This document shows positions 18,015 to 26,357 of a stretch of DNA of 64,000 nt, one piece after another (position 1 is the first letter of the stretch; each line of letters starts with the position of its first letter). The notes beneath the pieces were generated by a model that had not been told where the DNA came from, did no database searches, and was given only the letters and a program-made list of their open reading frames with translations. The translations under genes and the position numbers were made by a program. The stretch is from an uncultured Helicobacter sp. GTDB taxonomy: Bacteria > Campylobacterota > Campylobacteria > Campylobacterales > Helicobacteraceae. The DNA lies in NCBI RefSeq assembly GCF_910577135.1, contig NZ_CAJTLL010000003.1, forward strand, positions 62,001-126,000. Reading direction: 5' to 3'.

Positions 18015-18116
18015 AGCAAAACCCATAGAAACTGAAAGCCTTTTTGGGAGAATATTTTAAATCCATATAAGGAAATTTTATAAAGGTGCTAGGGCTTGAT
18101 ACATTTGTTTATGGGG

Positions 18117-18193
18117 TGGCGGAGCGGACGGGGCTCGAACCCGCGACCCCCTGCGTGACAGGCAGGTATTCTAACCGGCTGAACTACCGCTCC
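18117..18193 (-). tRNA. tRNA-Asp (GTC)
   Basis: A 77-nt cloverleaf with acceptor GGAGCGG/CCGCTCC, discriminator G, encoded CCA, anticodon GTC in the loop CTGTCAC, and a T-arm GGTTCGAGCC. It is the last of four tRNA genes on the minus strand. Confidence 0.97.
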
Positions 18194-18246
18194 ACAATTA
18201 TAGAATCTACAACCCGCGATATTGTTTAAGCGGATTATCACAATAG

Positions 18247-18322
18247 TGGTGGTCGCTACAAGGCTCGAACTTGTGACATCCACCTTGTAAGGGTGGCGCT
18301 CTACCAACTGAGCTAAGCGACC
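18247..18322 (-). tRNA. tRNA-Val (TAC)
   Basis: A 76-nt cloverleaf with acceptor GGTCGCT/AGCGACC, discriminator A, encoded CCA and anticodon TAC. It is third in the Lys-Glu-Val-Asp cluster. Confidence 0.97.
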
Positions 18323-18359
18323 ATTAGTATAAAGAGAACAGAAAGCATCAAAACAAAAG

Positions 18360-18434
18360 TGGTGACCCCTAGGGGATTCGAACCCCTGTAGCCACCGTGA
18401 AAGGGTGGTATCCTAACCGTTAGATGAAGGAGCC
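18360..18434 (-). tRNA. tRNA-Glu (TTC)
   Basis: A 75-nt cloverleaf with anticodon TTC in the loop CTTTCAC and encoded CCA. The acceptor stem (GGCTCCT with AGGGGTC) uses two G-U pairs. It is second in the cluster. Confidence 0.96.
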
Positions 18435-18448
18435 ACTTTTATTTATCG

Positions 18449-18524
18449 TGGTGACCCGTGTTGGATTCGAACCAACGGCCCATTCCTTAAAAGGGAATTG
18501 CTCTACCAACTGAGCTAACGGGTC
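18449..18524 (-). tRNA. tRNA-Lys (TTT)
   Basis: A 76-nt cloverleaf with acceptor GACCCGT/ACGGGTC, discriminator A, encoded CCA and anticodon TTT. It is the first gene transcribed in the four-tRNA cluster and lies about 70 bases from a consensus promoter. Confidence 0.97.
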
Positions 18525-18577
18525 ATATTTGTTTTGCCTTATCTAACTTTTACAAACAAAAAATAGTAATGTGAAAA

Positions 18578-18627
18578 CTTGACAAAAAAAGAGTGCAATT
18601 ATAGTGAGTTTGCTCTTTTTTGTCAAG
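18578..18627. repeat. Inverted repeat between tRNA-Lys and pncC
   Basis: Two arms of about 18 bases (CTTGACAAAAAA..GAG.. and its near-exact complement) surround an ATTATA core. It may act as a terminator hairpin for pncC as well as carry the tRNA promoter. Each arm holds a TTGACA reading inward on its own strand. Confidence 0.7.
18598..18626 (-). promoter_or_regulatory. Consensus sigma70 promoter of the tRNA cluster
   Basis: Read on the minus strand, TTGACA (18626-18621) is followed after exactly 17 bases by TATAAT (18603-18598). This is a perfect housekeeping promoter, which is rare in Helicobacter, where the -35 box is usually poorly conserved. The -35 box overlaps the pncC stop codon. The region is also part of an inverted repeat (18578-18627). 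Confidence 0.8.
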
Positions 18628-19141
18628 CCTTAAGCAATGCTATTAACATCTCAAGCGCTTTTGTACAGCTCTGAGATTGCACTGCGTATCTATCGCCATC
18701 AAATTGATAGCGCATTACCACAGCCTCACTGCCCTTTATCTGTGCACCGATAAATACACAACCCACAGGTTTTTGCGCACTTCCTCCACTTGGACCAGCA
18801 ATACCGCTTGTAGCCAATGCTACATCTGCTCCACTTTGTGTAAGAATCCCCGCACACATCGCTCGCACTACAGGCTCACTTACTGCTCCATATATTTGCA
18901 AATCTTCTTGGTTCACACCAAGCCAAGAAGATTTGATTGTATTCGCATAGCTTATGATCGCCCCATCAAGCACATTTGATGCCCCACTAAGTGCGGTAAA
19001 ATGATAGCTTAAAAGTCCTCCTGTGCAGCTCTCTGCGATACCAATCTTATATCCTTTGGCGCATAAAAGATATAGAGATTCCTCTGCTAGTGCCGCCTTT
19101 AGGCATATTTGTATGGTAAAATCGCTATCTTTTGGCTTCAT
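18623..19141 (-). CDS. pncC: Nicotinamide-nucleotide amidohydrolase (CinA C-terminal domain)
   Basis: A 172-residue stand-alone CinA C-terminal domain, which deamidates NMN to NaMN in pyridine-nucleotide recycling. The signature IAESCTGGLLSYHFT with the catalytic Ser is near residue 36, followed by YANTIKSSWLGV, a GAVSEPVV segment and the TSGIAGPSGG loop. The N-terminal MoCF-like domain of full CinA is absent, as in many bacteria. AAGGAG precedes the ATG. It is divergent from ppk2 and ends at the tRNA promoter. Confidence 0.92.
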   Translation of the reverse strand: MKPKDSDFTIQICLKAALAEESLYLLCAKGYKIGIAESCTGGLLSYHFTALSGASNVLDGAIISYANTIKSSWLGVNQEDLQIYGAVSEPVVRAMCAGILTQSGADVALATSGIAGPSGGSAQKPVGCVFIGAQIKGSEAVVMRYQFDGDRYAVQSQSCTKALEMLIALLKA

Positions 19142-19252
19142 TTGGTAACTCCTTGAGAGTAAATCTTACTTTTTGCTTCATTTTTTTTATAAAAAATACT
19201 ACACTATCTCATCTTAAAATAAATATTCAAAACATCATAAAGGAGGTGGATT

Positions 19253-20281
19253 ATGGGAAAGCAAGAAAAGCAGATTGTCATTAGACCTGAAAATGAGGCG
19301 AACATAAAAGATGTCTATAAGCGTAAAAATGGGTGTATGAAAGAGGATTTTTATATCCACGAGCTCACAAAGTTACAAATTGAACTCTTAAAGTTGCAAA
19401 ATTGGGTAAAAGCTACTAATCAAAAAGTTGCCATTATTATGGAAGGGCGAGATGCAGCTGGTAAAGGCGGCACGATAAAAGCCCTAACAAGCCGTATGAA
19501 TCCGCGGAGCTGCAGAATTGTTGCTCTGCCTAAGCCCACAGAGGCAGAAAAAACAGAGTGGTATTTTAAACGTTATATCAGCACCTTACCTAGTGGTGGG
19601 GAAATTGTCTTTTATGATAGAAGCTGGTATAACCGCGCAGGTGTAGAAAAAGTAATGGGCTTTTGCACCCAGGAGCAATACAAAGAATTTATTACACAGG
19701 TATCAAATCTTGAGCAAATGCTTATTTCAAGCGGAATGATTATCTTTAAATACTTCCTTGATGTGGGGAGAGAAGAGCAAAAACGTAGAATTTTGCGCCG
19801 CAAAACTGACCCGCTTAGAATGTGGAAACTTAGCCCTATTGATAGCAAATCTTTAGATTTATGGGAGCAATACACAGAAGCGTTTGAGAAGATGTTTGCG
19901 CGCACACATACGCACGTTTGCCCTTGGACGATTGTTAATACCAATGACAAAAAACGCGCTCGTCTTAATGTCGCACGTGATATTCTAAGCAAAATTGACT
20001 ATGAGGGCAAAGACCAAACAAGTGTATGCCTTTTGCCTGATCCTAGCATTGTATGGACATATTCTCAATATCAATCCACCCATCTTGATCCTACAAAAGA
20101 GATTCAAAAACAGCTTGAAGAGCGCAAAAAAGCCAAACGTGCAGAAAAAAAGGCACAAAAAGCTGCCAAAGAAAGTACAACAAAAGACAAAAAGTCAAAA
20201 CCTAGCACACCCACAATCAGGGCTAAACCTACAACACCAGAAGAAACGCTTGCCAAAAAAGCCAAAAGCACACAAAATTAA
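19253..20281 (+). CDS. ppk2: Polyphosphate kinase 2
   Basis: A 342-residue PPK2-family enzyme that transfers phosphate between polyphosphate and nucleotides. The P-loop-like Walker A is MEGRDAAGKGG near residue 64, Walker B is VFYDRSWYNRAGVE near 122, and the lid is RRKTDPLRMWKLSPID. This single-domain layout is typical of class I/III PPK2, which commonly regenerates GTP or ATP from polyphosphate. The last 60 residues are an unusual Lys/Ala-rich tail (KKAKRAEKKAQKAAK and on), likely disordered and able to contact polyanions. A very strong ribosome-binding site (AAGGAGGTG) precedes the ATG. Confidence 0.94.
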   Translation: MGKQEKQIVIRPENEANIKDVYKRKNGCMKEDFYIHELTKLQIELLKLQNWVKATNQKVAIIMEGRDAAGKGGTIKALTSRMNPRSCRIVALPKPTEAEKTEWYFKRYISTLPSGGEIVFYDRSWYNRAGVEKVMGFCTQEQYKEFITQVSNLEQMLISSGMIIFKYFLDVGREEQKRRILRRKTDPLRMWKLSPIDSKSLDLWEQYTEAFEKMFARTHTHVCPWTIVNTNDKKRARLNVARDILSKIDYEGKDQTSVCLLPDPSIVWTYSQYQSTHLDPTKEIQKQLEERKKAKRAEKKAQKAAKESTTKDKKSKPSTPTIRAKPTTPEETLAKKAKSTQN

Positions 20282-20613
20282 ACTACAAAACTTCCCTTAA
20301 GCCTTTATTAATATGAGGCTTACCTCCGCACTTCAGTAATCAAGCATAAATACTCTAAAGATTAACATTATCTTGCATTATCCCAAAAACATTTTGCCAC
20401 CTTTATGAAGATAACTCCCTACTCTCTATCACCACTTACTGCATACCTTACAATGCGCAAAATTCAAGCATTTGAACATATCTCTACCAACTCATTTTAT
20501 GCCTAAAAAGAAAAATATAATGTAATTAATATCTTCATATCAATACATAATATTATATTCTCAGGTTTTAATTGCTACAATTTATACAGCAATATAGAGC
20601 AAAAGGATTAATA
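20282..20613. other. 332-bp intergenic region after ppk2
   Basis: A small hairpin lies close to the ppk2 stop (20298-20322). The rest is AT-rich and shows no conserved gene. A TATAAT-like promoter element may lie near 20550, before the exported-protein gene. Confidence 0.4.
20298..20322 (+). terminator. Hairpin after ppk2
   Basis: TAAGCCT and AGGCTTA form a 7-bp stem with an 11-base loop 17 bases after the ppk2 stop. No T-run follows, so its efficiency as a terminator is doubtful. Confidence 0.35.
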
Positions 20614-21168
20614 ATGTGTCCAAGGCTTTTATCTTTTATACTCTTTACGTTAATCAGTATCGCTTATACAAGGGATTGGGGCTATCATACAAATATAACA
20701 CCATCTATTGATCAATTCACAATTTTATATAAAAATGATTCCAAAAGGCTTATTGGCAATAAACCCTCAATACAACTCAATTTCAATAACGCAAGCAATG
20801 CAAAGTTTAAAAACACCAACCACACCTTAGTGCAGCTTTATCTCCATACACCATTTAACCCACATATAAAAGAGCTATCTCTTCCTCCAGAAACTCATCT
20901 TTTTGACAAGGATAATCCAAAGCGGCTTCCTATGCTTACAGTGCTCTTTAAAGAGAGAAAAGAAAAATTTCTCCTAGAACACATCACACAAAACATTCCT
21001 AATAAAATCAATGAGCCTAAGGCTCTTACAGAACTTAATATCACCGATCTTATCCTTAATAGACACGGATACCATACATTTAGTGGTTGGCTTATGGAAT
21101 CATATGGAGATGATATTTTGGTGCTAAAGACACCATTACAAGCCTCTAAAAAACGCCTAAAAAAATAA
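20614..21168 (+). CDS. Exported protein of unknown function
   Basis: A 184-residue protein not recognised as any named family. The N-terminus is a signal peptide (MCPRLLSFILFTLISIAYT), so it should be periplasmic or outer-membrane associated. The mature part is Asn/Lys/His-rich, has no Cys or repeats, and contains a few proline-rich turns (HTPFNPHIKELSLPPE). I chose ATG 20614 because AAAGGA stands eight bases before it; the open frame begins at 20572 without such a site. It stands alone at the left end of the accessory region. The codon use resembles that of its neighbours, so it is probably a real gene. Confidence 0.6.
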   Translation: MCPRLLSFILFTLISIAYTRDWGYHTNITPSIDQFTILYKNDSKRLIGNKPSIQLNFNNASNAKFKNTNHTLVQLYLHTPFNPHIKELSLPPETHLFDKDNPKRLPMLTVLFKERKEKFLLEHITQNIPNKINEPKALTELNITDLILNRHGYHTFSGWLMESYGDDILVLKTPLQASKKRLKK

Positions 21169-21608
21169 ATCCTAGAATCTATCTCTTTATCCTCCCTACA
21201 CTACATATATAGAGCAGTATCTCTTCACAAGACTTTCAGGGCGAAACCACACTCTAAGCGAAGCACACATACAACGTAAATATGCGCCATCTTTCGCCTG
21301 TGCTTGAAGCCACATTAGCACAATATACATAGAATCTTTGTGGGATACCCACTGCCCTCTCACACAAGCCAAGCACTACAAAGCTTTTTAGCACATCTTC
21401 AGCAAGTGTGATGGAATCTACTTGTGCTAATATGCAATCTACCCTATCTAATAGCATCTTGTTATGCATCTTATTCCACACGTAAGGTGTCAAAGTATGT
21501 GTATTAGGGAAAAGCAAATCATAGGCATTGGTATATACTCGCTCTTTTTACTCCATAAATACGTCGATTTAGAATCTCAAATATTTCAAACCTGCAATAG
21601 AGAGTGCA
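21169..21608. other. 440-bp region with a possible gene remnant
   Basis: A minus-strand open frame of 87 codons at 21254-21517 has no ribosome-binding site and no recognised family, so I do not call it a gene. The region before the XRE regulator (21540-21608) may hold its promoter. A decayed gene is plausible next to the broken ftsZ-like fragment. Confidence 0.35.
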
Positions 21609-21986
21609 ATGAAAGTCATAGACAGAATTAATGAATTACTTAAAGAGCAAAATCTTAGAAAAAAAGAGCTTGCTAATCGCTTCATTGATTTAGGTGTGCG
21701 TGCGAGTAAAACAGGTGAGACACCTACGATTTCTAGCATTTATGCCTATCTTAATGGCAATATTGAACTCAAAGCAGATATGATACCCTTCATCGCTGAA
21801 GCCTTAAATGTAAGTGAGCAGGAGCTTTTTAGCAACGCAGATTCTCTAAGGATCTTACGCAAAATCTATGCGCGTAATCCACTTTATAATAAATATAATC
21901 ATATTATCGAACTTCTTGAATACATCTCCCCTAAATCCCTTGAAACCCTCGAAAAAACGCTTCTTGGCTACAAGCAAAAACACTAG
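21609..21986 (+). CDS. XRE-family helix-turn-helix regulator
   Basis: A 125-residue protein with an N-terminal Cro/CI-type HTH (about 1-70): INELLKEQNLRKKELANRF leads into a segment with ISSIYAYLNGNIELKADMI as recognition and dimer helices. The C-terminal 50 residues are helical and may oligomerise. Such small regulators often control neighbouring accessory genes. It is unusual in having an insert (RASKTGETPTI) between the two HTH helices. It stands alone upstream of the ftsZ-like remnant. Target genes are unknown. Confidence 0.8.
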   Translation: MKVIDRINELLKEQNLRKKELANRFIDLGVRASKTGETPTISSIYAYLNGNIELKADMIPFIAEALNVSEQELFSNADSLRILRKIYARNPLYNKYNHIIELLEYISPKSLETLEKTLLGYKQKH

Positions 21987-22200
21987 AGCTTAGTCACATT
22001 ATCGAAAAGATATAAAATCTCTTAGCACACTACCTTTCTTATATCTACCTACAATCACCCAATGCAAAATAAGCCGCACATCAATCACAAGCAAAATCAA
22101 ACATATAAAGCCACTCTTTAGAAACTCATCAAAGTAATTGTGTAGATCTCAATTATCAAATGTATATCTTTACAAGGATATGCTAAGGGCAGAATGCTAA

Positions 22201-22656
22201 AATTTTAGTTATTTTTTACAATCTGTTGCAAGAGAGAAAAATGCTAAGATATACGAGAGGTTAGGACATATTTTTAGCTCTCAAAATGAGGGTGATGTAA
22301 ATGTAGATGGGAGTGATGTAAAAGCTGTGCTAGATGACGGGCAAGGTGCGACACTTTTTGGCTTTGGTGAGGGCACGGGTGATAACGCAGCCATTGAGGC
22401 AATGCGTATGGCAATAGAATCTAGTAAATGTATTATGCAAGGGGCTAAAGGTGTGTTAATAAGCTTTGAAACGCACTCTGATTGCCCGATGAATACACTT
22501 AATGACGCAATGGAAATGGTGCATTTATCAGTTGATGAAAATGCAAATGTGCTAATGGGAATGAACACACGTGATAATATTCCAGCAGATTATGTGAGTG
22601 TTATTATCTTGGCAAAACATCAGCCTTTATCTTTCACATATACAAAACAGATTTAG
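22201..22656 (+). pseudogene. Orphan FtsZ C-terminal domain fragment
   Basis: The frame is open from just after a stop at 22198-22200 to 22656, but contains no ATG before the middle; the first possible start is a GTG at 22327. Its translation matches the second half of FtsZ: GDVNVDGSDVKAVLDDGQG (end of the GTPase core), ATLFGFGEGTGDNAAIEAM, QGAKGVLISFETHSD, and DENANVLMGMNTRDNIPADYV. The tubulin-signature GTPase domain (GGGTGTG, about residues 1-190) is absent from this window. It is most likely a decayed partial copy of ftsZ, but a start at 22327 would give a 109-residue C-domain protein that could still bind FtsZ partners. Confidence 0.7.
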
Positions 22657-22843
22657 TTTTTAGGATTTATCCGGGTAAAACACCGCCTTAAATTTAAAAA
22701 GCGATTAGTATAGCCTCATTTATATCTAAAAGCTCTTTTATATTGATTAATTAACTCGCCTTTTTGTTTGTTTGGCTACAATCTATCTTAATCGCTTTGC
22801 CTTATTTGTGCTATGGAAATAAAATCATTATTTGGAGACTCTA

Positions 22844-24649
22844 ATGAAGCTTTTAGATAATCTCACACTTTTAAGAATCTGCATTATTTTAATCCTACTT
22901 AATACCATTATTTTGCTTGGCTCGCAATATTATGTCTATACCAAACATTGGGATTTATACTGGTTTAGCTCGTTTTTTTATCGCGAGTTATTACTTTGTG
23001 TGAGCTATTTTTGCATCTTTTGGATTCTCTCTTTGCTTCCGCATTCTCTTGGCAAAACAATAGCTTGGATTATATTTAGCATAAGCCTTGTGTGCTTTAT
23101 TATTGATGTATTTTTACTCTATACATTTGATACTAATCTCAATTCCTATCTTGTCATTGTCGCATTAGAAACTAATCCGCAGGAGAGCGCGGAATTTCTC
23201 CATAACTATGTGAGTGTAGGGCTATGTGTGCTGTATGTGTGTTTCACTCTTGTGTGTGCTGTGCTATGGCGGTGTATTAAGCCTATTCAACAAACGCGTA
23301 GGAGGATAAAGGGCATTCTTATATGGCTTATTGTAAGCATTGGAATCCTCCTTAGTATGGCACTTACACACACAAAGCCACTCAATGAAGATTGGCACGA
23401 TATGCTCTATAACTACACCAGACAGATTTACCGCGCCCTGCATAGCACCTATACCTTTATGGAGGAATACAAAACCCTCAATGCCAAGTTTGAATCCCTC
23501 TCTGCACAACTCCAAGTCAAAAAAGCAAAAAATCATATAGAAAATATCGTGCTCGTCATAGGAGAATCCACCCAAAGAAACAAACTTAGCCTTTATGGTT
23601 ATCCATTGCCTACTACACCATTATTAAATACTCTAAAAACAAATAATCCTAAGAATCTCCTTATTTTTAATGATGTTATCTCCCCTCACGCTCAAACTCA
23701 CGAATCCCTCTCCCTCTCCCTTACCCTAGCTAATCAAGATTCACAAGGAATCCCTACTACAAACACAAAAGCAAAGCAGACAATAAAACCTTGGTATGAA
23801 TCTCTTAATATCATCGATGCTTTCAAACTAGGAGGCTATCATACTTTTAGTATTTCTAATCAAGAGCCCGTATCTCTCTTTGGTAATGCTGCAGCAAGTA
23901 TCCTTAAACGCGCCAATGAAGTGGAATTTGTGAATATCAATGACAAAATGAGCACGACTAAGTTTGATGAGAGCATTTTAGAATTGCTTGATGAGAGCTT
24001 GAAGCAGCCAGCCTATGCAGACTCTAAGCAGCATTTTTATGCCCTGCATTTGATGGGCAATCACGCAAAATATTATAATCGCTATCCGCTTGAGTTTGCG
24101 CATTTCACCCAGCAGGATATGCTTTGCACGCAGCATAATAGCGGAGATTCTATCAGTGGTGGCAGCATAGAGGAGAATATGCACTATGATAATGCCACGC
24201 TTTATGGCGATTTTATCTTAAGTGAAATCATTAAGCGATTTGCTACGAGTGATAGCCTTGTGCTATATTTTAGCGATCACGGCGAGGAAGTGTATGATTT
24301 TAGAAATTTTATCGGGCATAGTGATTCTAAAATCTCTCGTTTTATGGTGGAAATTCCCTTTATCATCTATGTGAGCGATACCTTTATACAAAAGCACCCA
24401 GCATTATATAAAAGACTGCAAAAAGCACAGAATCAACGCTATATGAGCGATGATTTGATCCACACATTGCTTGATATAGCAGGTATCACATTGAAAGGCT
24501 ATGAGCCTCAAAGGAGCATAATAAGTAGCAATAAGACATTTTTAAACAAAAGAGCGCGTAAAGTGGGAGCAAAAGACAATGTCAAAGATTATGATAAGGA
24601 TTTAAAATCCCAGCAAAGCTATATAGAACAAGGGCTATGCAGACAATAG
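22844..24649 (+). CDS. Phosphoethanolamine transferase (sulfatase superfamily)
   Basis: A 601-residue inner-membrane enzyme. About five transmembrane helices (residues 8-180) precede a periplasmic alkaline-phosphatase-like domain. The metal and nucleophile motifs are visible: VLVIGESTQRNKLSLYGYP near residue 236 (Thr in GESTQR as nucleophile), HLMGNHAKYY, and FSDHGEEVYD with IGHSDS. It is closest to CptA/EptA-type transferases that add phosphoethanolamine to lipid A, LPS core sugars or, in Campylobacter, flagellar rod protein. I chose ATG 22844 because GGAG stands seven bases before it; a TTG at 22832 overlaps the site. It starts the envelope-glycan cluster with the two glycosyltransferases. 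Confidence 0.88.
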   Translation: MKLLDNLTLLRICIILILLNTIILLGSQYYVYTKHWDLYWFSSFFYRELLLCVSYFCIFWILSLLPHSLGKTIAWIIFSISLVCFIIDVFLLYTFDTNLNSYLVIVALETNPQESAEFLHNYVSVGLCVLYVCFTLVCAVLWRCIKPIQQTRRRIKGILIWLIVSIGILLSMALTHTKPLNEDWHDMLYNYTRQIYRALHSTYTFMEEYKTLNAKFESLSAQLQVKKAKNHIENIVLVIGESTQRNKLSLYGYPLPTTPLLNTLKTNNPKNLLIFNDVISPHAQTHESLSLSLTLANQDSQGIPTTNTKAKQTIKPWYESLNIIDAFKLGGYHTFSISNQEPVSLFGNAAASILKRANEVEFVNINDKMSTTKFDESILELLDESLKQPAYADSKQHFYALHLMGNHAKYYNRYPLEFAHFTQQDMLCTQHNSGDSISGGSIEENMHYDNATLYGDFILSEIIKRFATSDSLVLYFSDHGEEVYDFRNFIGHSDSKISRFMVEIPFIIYVSDTFIQKHPALYKRLQKAQNQRYMSDDLIHTLLDIAGITLKGYEPQRSIISSNKTFLNKRARKVGAKDNVKDYDKDLKSQQSYIEQGLCRQ

Positions 24650-25172
24650 CAGGGCTTTAAGGTTATGTAATGAGCTCAAAATATGGGTTTTATAAGTTGA
24701 TTTCTATCCGCTTTCTCGCTTAGCTATCGTGATGCAAAACATCTGGAAAAAAGAGGGCAGTTTCGAGGATATACCTCTCACCTCCGCCGATGTTGCAAGT
24801 GTGGATAGGGTGAGGCTCTCTCCCTGATTGCAAAAAGATGTAATCCTGTAAAGGTAAAAAGCGGAGGCTTTATTCTTTTTTGGGCTAGGGAGAGGGAAAC
24901 CTTTTTTGTCCTTACAGGATTTCATCTTTTTGCAATAAATAAAGAATCTAAAAGTATTAAGATAAAAATATCTTTTGAGATACTAAATATCAAGCAAAAC
25001 CTATCAATTTCACTCCCTTATTACAAACGCTAAAAACGCAAAATCAATAAGTCAAAAGAAACACCCCAAAAGCTTTGAGGCATAAAAGATTGAAGCCTTT
25101 TGCTTAGCATAATCTTTTTTTAAATATTGATATTTTATGATGTGGCTTTATTTTATCTTAAGGAGCGCAGGT
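24650..25172. other. 523-bp intergenic region with long inverted repeat
   Basis: It separates the pEtN transferase and the GT4 gene. The main feature is a 25-base inverted repeat with one mismatch (24827-24851 and 24912-24936), with weaker inverted matches in the spacer. The remaining sequence shows no supported gene. A promoter for the GT4 gene should lie around 25120-25160. Confidence 0.5.
24827..24936. repeat. 25-bp near-perfect inverted repeat with 60-bp spacer
   Basis: Arms at 24827-24851 and 24912-24936 are complementary at 24 of 25 positions. The spacer also has facing CTCTCCCT and AGGGAGAG segments, so the whole can fold as an extended hairpin. It could be a structured RNA, a miniature inverted-repeat element, or a strong terminator. 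No target-site duplication is evident. Confidence 0.75.
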
Positions 25173-26314
25173 ATGAAAATACTCATTTGTAATCTAGGCA
25201 TTGGCGGGGGCGGAGCAGAGAGAGTGCTTATAGACTTTCTATCCTATTGGCTAAGAGAAAGTCAAATGGGGGGGGGGATATAAACCCTAAAAGCGATATA
25301 GATTTATTCTTAATTGAAAAGAAAAAGCAAGATACGTATCTGCATTGGTGTGAGGAACATCTCCACAAAGTTTTTACATTTCCCCATATTTTTGGCAAAG
25401 TGCGATTCTTAAATAAATTTTGGAAAAGACGTGTGCTACGCAATCCTACATTAATTAATTATTTCATCAAAGAACAATATGATGTCAATATCGGCTTTTT
25501 GGAGGGTATCAGCACGATATATATTTCTCAAAAGCAAGGCGGCAAAAAGATAGGCTATATTCACATTGCCCTAAATGAAATGAGAGAGGGCAAACGCGAT
25601 AAAGCCGAGCTTGAGGCATATCTCAGGCTTGATAGCATTATTTGTGTGAGCAATTATGTCAAAGATTCCCTCCTTAAGCTTTATCCTCAGCTTTCACATA
25701 AGCATATCGAGGTGATTTATAATCCCATTGATAAAGATGGCATTATGCAAAAATCTCTCGCGCACGATATTCAAAAGGATAACTTTGTCTTTATGCAAGT
25801 AGGGAGACTCACATACCAAAAGGGGCTTATCACACTTTTAGAGGCGAATAAAATCCTGCAAGACAAGGGCTATAACTACGAGATATGGCTGCTTGGTGAG
25901 GGTGAGCGATACAAAAAAGAATTAGATTCTATATTAGCGGCTCAAAATGTCAGCAATGTGCGCTTTCTAGGCTTCCATAGCAATCCTTATCCCTTTATGA
26001 AAATATGTGATGTGATGGTGCTTGCTTCATATTTTGAGGGCTATGGGTTAGTTTTAGCAGAATCCTGTGTGCTAGGTAAGCCCATCATCGCAAGTGATAT
26101 TCCCACGAGCAAGGAGATTTTGTATAATGAGAATCTAGGCGAGTGCGGAATGTTCTTTGAGAGTAAAAATGCCTATGCCCTAGCCCAAGTAATGGAAGCG
26201 ATGTATAATGCAAAGGATACAAGGGAGAAGTTTGCCGCTCAAGCATTGGCACATTCTCAATCTTTTGATGTGGCTAGGAGCATTAAGCAGCTAGAGGGGC
26301 TTTTGCAAGGGTAG
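25173..26314 (+). CDS. Phase-variable GT4 glycosyltransferase, out of frame at G10
   Basis: Translation from ATG 25173 gives ICNLGIGGGGAERVLIDFLSYW, the typical start of a GT4 glycosyltransferase, then meets a ten-G run (25268-25277) and stops at 25281-25283. The rest of the protein (DINPKSDIDLFLIEKKKQD onward to 26314) lies in another frame and includes VGRLTYQKG and the ASYFEGYGLVLAE donor-binding motif. One extra G (or loss of two) would join them into about 380 residues. The gene is therefore read as OFF here. It probably adds a sugar to lipooligosaccharide. A sequencing slip at the run is the main alternative. Confidence 0.85.
25268..25277 (+). repeat. G10 phase-variation tract
   Basis: Ten consecutive G residues sit at codons 32-35 of the GT4 gene, joining two frames that align only at 8 or 11 Gs. 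Tracts of this kind slip during replication in Helicobacter and Campylobacter. Confidence 0.92.
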
Positions 26315-26357
26315 CGCCCTATAAGTTTTGTGCGCCTTTGTGAATGCTTATAGGCTT

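Larger units (their letters stand above)
17764..18116. other. 353-bp gap between rpsU and the tRNA cluster: hairpin, C11 tract, possible small peptide
   Basis: The region holds an 8-bp hairpin (17774-17800), an 11-base C run (17808-17818) and a GGAGGGG/CCCCTCC inverted pair around a 28-codon open frame (17928-18014). The sequence around 17965-17990 resembles part of the gap at 35560-35585, so a short dispersed repeat is possible. No recognised gene is present. Confidence 0.5.

Noticed and set aside
21254..21517. 87-codon minus-strand frame
   Set aside because: It has no ribosome-binding site and no recognisable domain; kept only as a possible remnant in the intergenic entry.
24704..24925. 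73-codon minus-strand frame in the inverted-repeat region
   Set aside because: It runs through one arm and the spacer of the inverted repeat, ending before the other arm, and the peptide has no coding character.
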